Of a stretch of DNA of 64,000 bases, positions 42,027-52,396 are shown in pieces. Origin of the DNA: Psychrosphaera algicola (lineage in GTDB: Bacteria; Pseudomonadota; Gammaproteobacteria; Enterobacterales; Alteromonadaceae); contig NZ_JAQOMS010000002.1 in assembly GCF_028401425.1 (NCBI RefSeq), forward strand, positions 2,914,001 to 2,978,000, read 5' to 3'. Every line of letters begins with the position of its first letter. Position 1 is the stretch's first letter. Below the pieces are notes generated by a model. It did no database searches. It saw nothing but the letters and a program-made list of their open reading frames with translations, and had not been told where the DNA came from. A program made the translations under genes and the position numbers.

Positions 42027-43955
42027 TAAAGAACTCCAGTTTAGGAACTGTCAAACTTTCTCCTAGAGCCCATGAAGAACTAATTTCAATGTGGCTATTA
42101 TCAAAATAAATCGGTCTACCGTCCTTATAAGGACTGCAACTGTTGCCCGCACAAATTTCAGAATTAAAATCAAGATATTTAATATTAGGGTATTTATTTG
42201 CGAATATTGATAGTCGTAAGTTAATACCTTCAATTTCTGTTTTATAACTTTGCTCTACGGCAAAACAATTAACGCCAATATATGACAGGCTTTTCGCAAA
42301 GCAATTTCGGTCAAATTTGTTGAATACAGGGGCCTTACCAATTATAAAAATTTTGTGCCGATTTTCAGCAAGCATTAAAATTGTTTTTTCAAAATTAGTC
42401 AGGAAGTTACTGTGTTTTCTACTGTAATGATCATAAGAGGCAGATACAAAAATTGTTTTGTAATTACTGATTTTAGTTTTAATTAACGAAAGTGAACTAC
42501 CGCAGTCATCCAGCCTTTTACCTTCAACGAAATTGCTAATACCATAAAATATTGGAGGGCAGCCTGCGTGAGCAATATTACGAAACGACCAATTTTGTTT
42601 CCGCGCAATACTTCCAATTAATCCAATATAATGTGTGGCATTACTATCACCCCAAAGTAAAACTGTAGTCTGTTTGTTACTCCCCAATACGCAATCGGGA
42701 TTATTGAAATGTTTTTCTTCTATTCTCCAAAATTGGCAGATATAGTCGTATTTATTTGCGGATATTGGGTAATTTTCAACGTTAGATAGTCTTTCAATAT
42801 ACGCAGTGCTGCCTATTCGGACACCTAATCCATCTGTCTTTATCACGAATATCGAAAGCAATGTAACAATTAAACACGGTGCAAGGATAAAGTTGACGAA
42901 CAGTTTAAAGCGACTGACTTCTAAATGCCTGAATTTTTCTTCTACAAATTTCCAATTTAGCCATGCTAATAGAAGTATTGTAAAAAGAATGACAACAGAT
43001 TCTCCCAAAGAGGGTTCACCATAGCCATATCTATAAAATGCCAAAATTGGCCAATGAACAAGGTAGGCAGAATAAGAGATTTTTCCTAACCACAAAACGA
43101 CTTTTGAATTTAATAGAGAACGGTTGAACAAAGAATTATCAAAGCCAGACCAAATGAACAATGCTGCGCCAATAGTTGGGACCAAATAAAGCCAGTATCA
43201 GGAATATATCGCTAGGCTTAATTAGCAAGCAAGAACCAAGAATGACAACAATCGATAGTACAAATACGAAATAGCTGTTTTTAGGTTTTTGAATAAACTC
43301 AAAATGTAATAATGCTGCTAGTAGTACCCCCACTAGCAGCTCTCCAGCGCGACTCGGTAGCATATAATAGATAAATGAATGATGCTCTAGAAGCAGCAGT
43401 TGCGAAGCGGTTGCAGATCCTAATATGAGCAATATAAGTATTAAAACAATGGAGTATTTATTTAACTTAGGCAGTAAAAGTAGGCAGGCAAGGGGAAAAA
43501 AGATAAAACTGTTCCTCAACACTTAAACTCCAGTAGTGTAACAAAGGCGTTGTATAGCTAGCTGAAGCAAAATAACCAGTATCTAGAAATTTCCAAAAGT
43601 AGAAATTAGACATCGAAAATGCCGACCAAACACCGGATTGCGCGGTTTTAATAGCATCCTCTGGCAAAAATAATATTTGTGCTAGCAAGATTGTTATCAA
43701 TATTACGGAAAAGGCTGCCGGCAAAATTCGTTTAATTCTACGAACGTAAAACTCTCTCAAGGAAAACGTTTGTCGTTCTATAGACTCAAATAATTGTTTT
43801 GATATTAAATATCCAGAGATTACAAAGAAAATATCAACACCCACAAATCCACCCGGTAGGTAGTCGTGGTCTATATGAAAGATAATTACTACCAATACAG
43901 CAATTGCTCTCAAAGCATCGATATGTTGGTAGTAATTACCTTTAGATTTCGTCAT
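42019..43955 (-). CDS. OafA-like acyltransferase with C-terminal SGNH domain, frameshifted
   Basis: About 645 residues: an N-terminal acyltransferase 3 membrane domain joined to an extracytoplasmic SGNH hydrolase-like domain, the layout of O-antigen acetylases. Hallmarks are YYQHIDALRAIAVLVVIIFH, FVGVDIFFVISGYLI, RRIKRILPAAF, LLHYWSLSVEEQFYLF and ISYSAYLVHWPILAF. The SGNH part has TVLLWGDSNATHYIGLIG with the catalytic Ser in GDSNA, and a terminal DNSHIEISSSWALGE carrying the His. Frame changes lie near 43490 and 43165. It is closely packed with neighbours in the EPS run and likely O-acetylates the polymer repeat in the periplasm. Confidence 0.9.
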
Positions 43956-43956
43956 G

Positions 43957-45838
43957 TTAGTCTGTATTTCTTCTTAACCATTCTTCTAATACCACAAGTT
44001 GCCATAGCGTTTTATGGTGGTCGTATTTATTGGCATTGTGCTCTGTTATAAGCTGCTCAATTCGGTCTTTCTTAAAAAAGAATGCAGCTTTGAATCGTCA
44101 GATAACAAAAGGTCCTGAGCATATTCGCGCATTTCATTTTGGAACATTAGTTTGAGCGGTGTAGGGAAGCCCATCTTTTTACGATAAATGATGTCATTAG
44201 GTAATATCCCTTCCATCATTTTTTTAAGTGGGTACTTACCTTCACCTTTTTTGATTTTGTGATGCGATGGAATTGTTGCAGCAAATTCAACTAGACGGTA
44301 ATCCAAAAAAGGGACTCTGAGTTCTATCGACGTTGCCATACTCATTCGGTCTGCTTTAATAAGCAAGTCATCAACGAGCCATGTTTTTGTATCAAAATAG
44401 AGCATCTTATTAAGCTGGTCTTGACCTTTCATGTTCTCAAATAATTGTTTTGAGAAAGCGCCATGATTAGTCTTTTGCTTTTCTGCGTCTAGTTTTGCCT
44501 TAAAGTCTGGTTTGTATAACGCTTCTTTTGACGCATCTGGGTAGGTCGACATACCTTTGTATCGTTGCTCAATTGGCTGTGTTGCCATATTTAGGTATTT
44601 AGATACTTTGTGGCTTTCGCCTAGTATTTTATTGGAAATCCCAGCAAAAAACTCACTTCCAGATTGACCAACAACGCCACGATATTTTTCGAGGACGTTC
44701 ATATATTGGTATAGGTCGTAGCCAGCAAATATCTCATCTGAACCTTCACCAGATAGGGCGACAGTGACTTTTTCTTTAGCGAGTTTGGACACAAAAAACA
44801 GTGAAATGGCTGCCGCTTCAGTCACAGGCTCATCCATTAACTCAATGTATTGTGGAATGAAGTCTTTAAATTGTTGCGGAGTTATCTTTAATTCGTGATG
44901 GTCGGTACCAAACTTTTCTGCAATCATTCGTGCGTATTGCGTTTCGTCAAAGTTCTTACCAAAGTCGTAGGCGATGGAAAACGTTTTTAATGGTTCTTTA
45001 ACTTTATCGGCCAATAGTCCGACAACGGCACTTGAATCAATGCCTCCGCTTAAAAATATGCCGAGTGGCACGTCACTTCGAAGTCGCAGGTCGATGGCAC
45101 TTTCAAGCAAGGTTTTACTTTGATTTAAATAGTAGTCAAAACCTTTATCGGTTTGATTGTCGAATTTTAGATCCCACCACTTAGTCGTGGTCATGACTTG
45201 GTCTTTAACAATGGCAAAATGACCGGGCATTAAACGGTTTATGCCTTGATGTAAGGTTTTTCCCATGGGATATACCCAAAGCTCATGTAGTCGTCTATAA
45301 GTTCGATGTTCAGCGCTGGTAGCTCTGATAAACCTTTTAAAATGGCTTTGGTTTCTGATGCGAAGATAAATTCATTGGCATTTTGGTAATAATAGACAGG
45401 TTTGATGCCTAAACGGTCGCGGGCCAAAAACAGCTCACGGGTTTCATTATCCCAAATTGCAATGGCAAACATGCCATTAAACAAAGACAAACACTCAGTG
45501 CCATATTCAATATAGGCTTGAAGGATTACCTCAGTATCGGTGCCAGTTTCAAAGGTGTAACCTTTGGTTTCAAGCTCCGCACGAATTTCGATGTAATTGT
45601 AGACTTCTCCATTGTACGAAATGACATACCGCCCACTTTGTTCAACTCTTGGTTGATGGCCCGCAGGTGAGGGGTCTAAAATACTCAGTCGTAAATGGGC
45701 TAGGCCGCAGTATTTGTCGTCAGATAGCCAAACGCCGTTATCGTCTGGTCCACGATAAGGCATAGTATCGCGCATTGCGGAAAGTTTGTTGGCATCCGCT
45801 GCATTTTGGTAATTCAGTGTTCCGAGTATTCCGCACAT
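43957..45838 (-). CDS. asnB: Asparagine synthase (glutamine-hydrolysing) type amidotransferase, frameshifted
   Basis: About 627 residues. The class-II glutaminase domain starts at Cys2 (MCGILGTLNYQN) with MPYRGPDDNG, LSILDPSPAGHQP, YNGEVYNYIEI and LARDRLGIKPVYYY. The synthetase domain has the PP-loop FLSGGIDSSAVVGLLADK, ALSGEGSDEIFAGYDLY and SIELRVPFLDYRLVEFAA. Frame changes near 45255 and 44060 are bridged by YIPWEKTLHQGINRLMPG and, at the end, HKTLWQLVVLEEWLRRNTD. Residues for AMP-forming amide synthesis are present. In this EPS run it more likely amidates a uronic acid or adds an amino group than makes free asparagine, and a second paralogue lies at 52.4 kb. Confidence 0.9.
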
Positions 45839-45850
45839 GTTATTTCTACT

Positions 45851-46618
45851 TTAATGAAAATTTAGATTTAAAAGAATTAGATATTTTTTACCAAATAAAT
45901 AAGGTTTCATAACCGCTTTTATTTGGCTAACGAGCCCAGTTCTCCAACGGTCACTGAAGTTATCTCCAGTGGCAAGTAAATATGTCACCAAGTTTTCTGA
46001 ACTTCTGGTGTAACTTTGGTTATTATTTTCGAAGAACTTGTATATATTCATATGTCGGTATTTAGTCCATGGAAGGTCATGTATATATTGTAAATCAGCA
46101 GACGGAGGGAAACTAAAAGTACTAGGTTTTACAACGACTACCGATCCACATAATTGATCCATTTCATTGGTTTCAATTATTCTTTGCGCCGATTGATAAT
46201 AAATATAACCACCTTCAACAATGATTGCATCTGTTGGAGGCACGATATTTATTTGTTCAATAAAATCATTTCTGATTAGGTCATCAGAGTCTAGCTGATA
46301 TATCCATGATAAAGGCTCGTCTTTAATCGCAATTAAACCAGTCATTATTTTTAGAACTTTATCGTTTATCAGTTCTTGGGTTTTGAAGTTTGGTGCATTA
46401 CGGTCGGGGGCATCATAGTCAACTTTAGTGAAACGAAACCGTTCATTCAGCATGTTTTTGAAAAACTCAGGGCAATCATGACCGGCAACTGACACGACAA
46501 AGTTTTGGTCGGTTTGATTTTGTATTGAGCGAATAGTGCCTTCTAAAGCCGCGCTGGTAACCGCCCAATCTCTAGAAATCTTTTTTGATTTTAAAGGTAT
46601 TACGATGCCGAATTTCAT
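45851..46618 (-). CDS. Glycosyltransferase-like protein (GT-A fold)
   Basis: An intact 255-residue protein. It opens MKFGIVIPLKSKKISRDWAV, followed by SIQNQTDQNFVVSVAGHDCP and the metal-site text SWIYQLDSDDLIRNDFIEQI, where DSDD plays the DxD role. It also carries IIVEGGYIYYQSAQRII. The layout fits a short GT-A glycosyltransferase without membrane anchor, distant from the main GT2 group. It overlaps the flippase stop by four bases and is followed 13 bases later by the amidotransferase gene, so it belongs to the EPS run. Donor sugar and acceptor are unknown. Confidence 0.78.
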   Translation of the reverse strand: MKFGIVIPLKSKKISRDWAVTSAALEGTIRSIQNQTDQNFVVSVAGHDCPEFFKNMLNERFRFTKVDYDAPDRNAPNFKTQELINDKVLKIMTGLIAIKDEPLSWIYQLDSDDLIRNDFIEQINIVPPTDAIIVEGGYIYYQSAQRIIETNEMDQLCGSVVVVKPSTFSFPPSADLQYIHDLPWTKYRHMNIYKFFENNNQSYTRSSENLVTYLLATGDNFSDRWRTGLVSQIKAVMKPYLFGKKYLILLNLNFH

Positions 46619-48087
46619 GTACTATTTTTCCTATTGGGAATTGGAAGTTTACTTATAATAGGTTTTACCAATTTCGCTAAATCATTATATTCTGTAGTCT
46701 TTTTGAATAGGACAACAATCAAAGAGAAGCTGACTAAAAATATTAGTCCAAAAATTGAGGCACTAATGATAAAACTGAATATACTGCCATTGGTTTCGCC
46801 ATATGCATTACTAGCCATGGCGGCTAAGACCGATGCTGCCATGCTGGGTATGGATAACAAGTAAACTCTAGTTATGGATAAATTACAAAGTTGTTTAAGT
46901 GCAACAGCTAAAATAGTGAGGGATACAATCAGGGCAGTTGTTCTTATAGTAACAACAGTTGATAGAGTGATTGTTGTAATCACTAGAAACGGTACAACAT
47001 GCATGAGTAATGCAATCACATCAGTCCAAAATGTAATTTTAACTTTTTGCTTCGCAACTAATGCATGCACCAAAACAGGCGCAAGGCATGATAAATACAT
47101 CAGAGGGATAAATGACAAAAATATGGGCTCTATATGGAGCCACTTTTCACCTAATAGTATGCTAATAATATTAGAAGAATAAGTGTACATAAAAACCCCA
47201 ACTGGTATGGCTAAAAGGTTTATAAAAAGCAGCGAGAAGGAAACCCTATAAGCAAAGTGGTCAGGTTCGTTAGCTGATTTAGCTAATGCAGGTAGTAATG
47301 GTGCAACGGCTTTATTCAATAGGTCGAACGCTGGTAGTAATGCGATATCCCGAGCCATATAAAAGCTACCGACGGTACTGGTAGGGAACATTTTTGTCAC
47401 AAACATTTGGTCCAAATTAGCCTTGGAAAACCCTATTATTCCTTTGGAAAACATCCATTTTGAAAAATTCCACTGAGGCTTAATATTAACTAATGTTAAA
47501 GTCGGTCGGTGTCCATGTAACAGATATGAACCTACAGTTACAAAAGTGGCTAATACAATATCACCTATAACAATCGCCCAATATGACTCTGTATAAATAC
47601 CTAACAAAATAACGGTTGTTACCGAAACGACTTTTGCGGTTAATTCTAACTTAAATAATACTGCGTAATTCAGTTCTTTTTGATGCATTAAAAATCCTAG
47701 GTTTTTTAATGCTTTTATAATTAAAACGGAAGATAAAACAATTAGAGCGAATTGTGCTTCTGGCATATTAAAGTAGAGGGAAATATTTTCTGAGAAAAAT
47801 AGTAGTAGTAGCCAAAATGTACCCTTCATTAGTAGGTCGAGAGATAGCGCCGTATTTAGGTCGTTTTCATCAACTTCCGATTTACTGAGCAAATACTGCT
47901 GCGTCCCAGTAATGGCGATTGCATTAAAAAAATTGACGGTTAGTGCCAAAAACGCAACGATGCCAAAATCGTCAGGCGTTAGGATTCGAGCTAATATGAG
48001 TGTGCTTAGGAGGCCCGCGACTTTTTGAAAAAGGCTCCCTGCAACCATAAATCCTGAACTTTTCATTACTTGACGTAAAATTGACAT
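46615..48087 (-). CDS. Wzx-type oligosaccharide flippase
   Basis: An intact 490-residue membrane protein of the MOP/polysaccharide transporter superfamily with about 12-14 helices. It opens KSSGFMVAGSLFQKVAGLLS, LILARILTPDDFGIVAFLAL and FNAIAITGTQQYLLSKSEV. Later parts are SKWMFSKGIIGFSKANLDQM and VGSFYMARDIALLP, which match the WcaM/AmsL-like polysaccharide flippases. It should move undecaprenyl-linked repeat units to the periplasmic face for polymerisation by the ligase-like protein encoded upstream. It is one of the few genes in the run with no frame break. Confidence 0.92.
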   Translation of the reverse strand: MSILRQVMKSSGFMVAGSLFQKVAGLLSTLILARILTPDDFGIVAFLALTVNFFNAIAITGTQQYLLSKSEVDENDLNTALSLDLLMKGTFWLLLLFFSENISLYFNMPEAQFALIVLSSVLIIKALKNLGFLMHQKELNYAVLFKLELTAKVVSVTTVILLGIYTESYWAIVIGDIVLATFVTVGSYLLHGHRPTLTLVNIKPQWNFSKWMFSKGIIGFSKANLDQMFVTKMFPTSTVGSFYMARDIALLPAFDLLNKAVAPLLPALAKSANEPDHFAYRVSFSLLFINLLAIPVGVFMYTYSSNIISILLGEKWLHIEPIFLSFIPLMYLSCLAPVLVHALVAKQKVKITFWTDVIALLMHVVPFLVITTITLSTVVTIRTTALIVSLTILAVALKQLCNLSITRVYLLSIPSMAASVLAAMASNAYGETNGSIFSFIISASIFGLIFLVSFSLIVVLFKKTTEYNDLAKLVKPIISKLPIPNRKNST

Positions 48088-48093
48088 GGTCTT

Positions 48094-49977
48094 TTAACGA
48101 TTTCCAGTTGGGGTTTCGGTAATTTTTAGGTTACTAAGGACCTTTAATGCACCTGCTATTGAAAGGTGATTATCATCAAAGTAAAAAATGCTGTTTTCAT
48201 TGGTTGCAAAACATTTAACTTGATCACATAACGCTTGTATTGTTGATACTACCTCTAAAGATTGCTTTGTTACTATCCTTTTTAAGTTAGTCAACACATC
48301 AGCATTCCGACTCCGATAATTTAATAGGTTTTCACTAACTATATTTGCCCCGGACTTTGAAAATATTGAATGAGGGACAAGTAACTTATCTATATGTTCA
48401 GAAAGCTCTGGAACTGGCATCAGAATGATTACTTTTTTCCCTGAGTTCGATAAGGTTTCCAATAATGTTGAAAGGTATTGCCAGTACTCACTTACATCAT
48501 GGTTTGGTTCTGCGACAAACCTTTTGATGTGATATTGATGCCTAAATGTGACTAATACGTTTTTAATATTATCGTTTGATATTAAATATTGTAGTGCTTC
48601 ATTCAACCATGCGTGACATCCTGATGTCGTATTTTCAGAAGAGAGCACTGGTCCGCAATCTGAAAATGTTAATTGCTTAACTCCAGTGTGCGCTGCTTTT
48701 AAACTCAACGCTGATGAAATCTCAACCCCATGGCTATCGCCAAACACAGCCCAACTTTCCGTATTTTCTCCTAAAATACAAGCATCAACTGGCGATAGAT
48801 AATTAACTCCGCTCGTATGGCATTTATAGCGCACTGAACTTACAGCCTGTGTAGAGTAGTCTAAAGTGGAATTAACTCTACTAGGATAGCCTTTAGTTAA
48901 ATGACCGACGAGACCGATTAAAATTAATACACCAAGAATAATCCCAGTTAAAAAAACAAACGAGTGGTGTTAAATGAAAAGTGTCGGAAGGGGGTTTCTA
49001 CAAATTTAAAAGTAAAATAGCTTAGAATACCGGTAACCATTGTCGCTAAAATTAAGGTTTCAGTATGTGGCAAATTATAAAATTTGATGGATAAAAATGC
49101 CATTACAGGTTGATGCCATAAATATAAGGAATATGAAATCAAGCCTATAAATCGAATGGGTTTTATATCTAATATTCTCGAAACACTCGTTCCGTTTGAA
49201 CAGCCGATCACTATGCAAACTGCAAGTATTGGAATAATTGTTGGCCAACCTGGGTGTTGTGTTTCTTTTGTAAATACACAAACTGAAACTCCAATAGTAG
49301 CTAGCCCTATTACTGAAAGCCTATTTCTAGTTTTTAAGTTGATACCCGCCAAAATAGGGTAGTAAATAGCGACAAGTGAGCCAGCCATTAACTCCCAAAT
49401 GCGTGATGGGGTAAAATAAAAATTGAGTGATGGATTGTTAAAAGAAAAGTAAATTGCACTAAATAAGGAGGCAATGGTCAGAAATGAAATTACAACCAGT
49501 CTTTGATATTTGGTCCTAATGAATAGCAATAATAATGGGAAAAATATATAAAATTGTTCCTCTACTGCAAGGCTCCAGGTGTGTAAAAATATCGTTTCTT
49601 CTGCGGTTGAGGAGAAATAGTTTTGCGTAAATAAATAATAAAAGTTAGATGAGAATGTGGCGACTGCGACTAATTCTTGTGATAAATCCTTTACTTTACT
49701 GGGTGCTAAAGTAAAAAAGCAATTAAATAGGATGTAAGTATGACAACAATTAGCGCGGGTAATATGCGCTTAATTCTTCTGATATAGAAGTCGTTGATAG
49801 TAAAACGTTCTTTTTCTAAATCGTTTATGATAATCGATGTAATTAAATAGCCGCTAATAACAAAAAAATATCTACGCCTAAGAAGCCACCTGTAATTGAC
49901 TCTATTCCAAAGTGAAACAAAATAACTGTTGAGATTGCTATTGCTCTCAACCCATCAATTTCAGGCCTATACTTCAT
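48094..49977 (-). CDS. OafA-like acyltransferase with SGNH domain, second copy, frameshifted
   Basis: About 625 residues with the same layout as the gene at 42.0-44.0 kb but clearly diverged in sequence. It begins MKYRPEIDGLRAIAISTVIL and, after a change near 49865, GYLITSIIINDLEKERFTIN and DFYIRRIKRILPAL. Another break near 49715 precedes FLHTWSLAVEEQFYIFFPLL. The membrane domain ends LISYSLYLWHQPVMAFLSI. After a change near 48950 the SGNH domain has WAVFGDSHGVEISSALSL with catalytic Ser in GDSH, and a late FYFDDNHLSIAGAL with DxxH. It is thus a second periplasmic O-acetyltransferase candidate. Start overlaps the ligase-like gene stop. Confidence 0.87.
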
Positions 49978-51246
49978 TCGTGTCGGCTTCTTTTAAGTTT
50001 TTCTGTAGGATAATACAACAACTCGCGATGATTGCCGTTAACCAAATCGAAATCTCTAACACTTTACTATTTGAGAACTGGCTAGATACCATTACTCCAA
50101 GCAAACCTGAGGTGCAACTCAGTAGGATTATGGATACATTTGGATTTTGCGCAAAACACGATTTAACCATAGAAACTTTTTGATTGCAAAGAAGATAAGC
50201 AAGAAGTAAAGCGATGCCCCTATTAAACCATGGTCGACTAAAAATGCCATTGTAATATTGTGCGATGCCCGTCGTCCCCCTGCTTTTGTTTTAGTCATGA
50301 ATTCTTCAGCAATATACATGGGGCTCAAAATTAACGTTCCTCTGTGACCATATCCAGTTAATAAGTGGTCCTTGAACATCTCAAGTTGGCCCTCGATAAT
50401 TACAAACCTTGAATAAGCACTTTTATCAACGGATTCAGTATCGTCAGCTTTTACCACTTGATTAACCCGTTCCATAATGAGAGGGCCGACTAACATAGAA
50501 CCTAAGACAAGTGCAGCGAGGGCCCACTTTCTTATTTGTCCTCTTTTTTCTTTTGGGCTATACCAAATTAGAAATAATCCAGAAAATAGTAGCCCTAATA
50601 AGCCTCCACGGCTTCCAGCCATAAAAAATAGATTAGCAGTTAGTGCAAGGGGGATAAATATGAAGTACTTACGTTTTACATTCGTCAATATGATTGTCGA
50701 GGACATTAGTATTATTGGAATAAGGTGGATGCATAAAGGTTACTGTCTTCTATGCCCGGTAGTCCGGCGGCCTCAAATCTGCCTCTTTGATGCGTTTGTA
50801 ATGCATTTAGCCCTATATATGCACTACCTAAGACATTAGCAACAATTACTGCTAACAGCCTTTGCTCTGAGTTGACCAAAGTTACTATTAAAAAATAAAG
50901 CACTATAAGCTTAAAGAGTAGAATGACATACACTTGCTGTAAAGCAGGTATGTCGACCCACATCAATTGCAAGCAAATATAAACAAATAGTACTAGTAGG
51001 AGTTTGGTTTCTTTTGGTTTTAACCAAGCCTTTAAATCTTTTTCGTGAATTAGTGTACTAATAAGTGTTAGTAACGCGACGATTAACGTCCAGCGTATTT
51101 CAGGTAAAAACTGGCCCCAGTACTTACCTTGGTGGGTGCATATAAAATACAAAAAAGTACAGCAATAGCCCAACAAATGGCCTTTTAATCGTTAGGATAC
51201 AACCAAGGCCAAATATCGCTAAGAAAAATAGTGCAGTAATTGGCAT
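49967..51246 (-). CDS. O-antigen ligase/polymerase-like protein (exosortase A-associated), frameshifted
   Basis: About 425 residues, 10 or more helices. It begins ITALFFLAIFGLGCILTIKR, with YMHPPR and KYWGQFLPEIRWTLIVALLT, typical of the putative O-glycosylation ligase of exosortase A loci. The conserved Wzy_C segment is FFMAGSRGGLLGLLFSGLFL. The periplasmic loop contains FKDHLLTGYGHRG and RRASHNITMAFLVDHGLIG, with the conserved His-rich position. Frame changes lie near 51135, 50710 and 50150. It should polymerise the EPS repeat units or transfer glycan to an acceptor. Its ATG (complement of 51244-51246) follows a GT4 gene after three bases. Confidence 0.85.
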
Positions 51247-51249
51247 TTG

Positions 51250-52395
51250 CTATTTTCTCTGGGAACTTTTAATTAAATTTGCTATTTCAATCACACGTTT
51301 TGAATTTTCATGCCAGACAAAGCGTTTTTCAATAACGCTGTTTTTGACGGCTTCGCGTTTTTCAATGTAGTTTTGGTAATTAACAATGGCGTCATTTAAG
51401 CTAGATTTGAATGAGGCTTGATTGCCTTTTTCAAAAAACACGGCGGTATCGTCACTTAGTATTTCTTCGATGTTTGGTGTTTTTGGGGCGATTATTAAGC
51501 TACCGACTGCCATGTATTCAAACATTTTTAAAGGCGAGGCATAGGCGGTTACGTCCGGCTGTAAAGATATGTCGAACTGTTTTACGAAGTCCAAAACTTT
51601 ATCGCGTGTGATCAGGCCTTTAAACTCAACTTTGTCGGCAATACCGAGGTCAGCGGCTTGTTGCTTTAGTTCTGGCAGGATTGTGCCGTCACCTATGCAT
51701 ACTAGCTTTAATGGCAAATCTTTATGTTCTGCAATGGCTTCAATGGCCTTGTCCATGCCGTGCCACGGGTGAATAAAGCCGGTAAAACCAATAATGATTT
51801 GTTGCTTGTCTAAATCAATCGGTGTTGCCAACATTTCGTCAATAAACGGTTGGCGAACACCATTATGGATAACGGTTATCTTGTCTTCATCTACCCCGGC
51901 ATCTCGCAAGTGTTCAGCAAGTACGTCAGTGACCGGAAGGCAATGGTCGGCACCTTTCCAGGTATAATTTTCTATCCATTTGGCGAAGCGTTTTAACGAT
52001 AAGCCGCTATAACGACTGCGTTCTTCCACAAGCGGCGCGTTTACTTCTAGGATTAAGGGGACGTTAAATAACTTAGCGGCTAAGATGCCCGCTGGTTGAT
52101 ATAGGTTGTAACGCTCATAGATAAATTCGGGTTTAAACGCTTTAATGGCTTTTACCAACTTGATAAAAATCCAAAGGCTGTAGGTCAGTTCTAACAATTC
52201 ATAAATAAACGCTGGTAATGCGTTTTTTAATTTACTGACAAATCCGCCGTCGTGACCAAAGTCTGATTGCTCGTTAACTTGAGGTGCAACAAACTTTAAT
52301 TCGTGGCCTTGATCTAAAAAGGCATTTGTCAGTTCTTCAACGTGAACATATTGTCCATCTTTTGAAGCGATTCTATGATGATATAAAATTTTCAT
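51250..52395 (-). CDS. GT4-family glycosyltransferase
   Basis: An intact 381-residue GT-B enzyme. The N-terminal half has ILYHHRIASKDGQYVHVEEL and FIYERYNLYQPAGILAAKLF, which are typical of exosortase-linked GT4 proteins. The C-terminal half has ITVIHNGVRQPF, IIGFTGFIHPWHGMDKAIEA, LVCIGDGTILPELKQQA, and the donor-site motif ASPLKMFEYMAVGSLIIAPK. It lies between the amidotransferase (1-base gap) and the ligase-like gene (3-base gap). Expected cytoplasmic and peripheral to the membrane, it adds one sugar to the lipid-linked repeat unit. The donor is unknown. Confidence 0.92.
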   Translation of the reverse strand: MKILYHHRIASKDGQYVHVEELTNAFLDQGHELKFVAPQVNEQSDFGHDGGFVSKLKNALPAFIYELLELTYSLWIFIKLVKAIKAFKPEFIYERYNLYQPAGILAAKLFNVPLILEVNAPLVEERSRYSGLSLKRFAKWIENYTWKGADHCLPVTDVLAEHLRDAGVDEDKITVIHNGVRQPFIDEMLATPIDLDKQQIIIGFTGFIHPWHGMDKAIEAIAEHKDLPLKLVCIGDGTILPELKQQAADLGIADKVEFKGLITRDKVLDFVKQFDISLQPDVTAYASPLKMFEYMAVGSLIIAPKTPNIEEILSDDTAVFFEKGNQASFKSSLNDAIVNYQNYIEKREAVKNSVIEKRFVWHENSKRVIEIANLIKSSQRK

Positions 52396-52396
52396 A

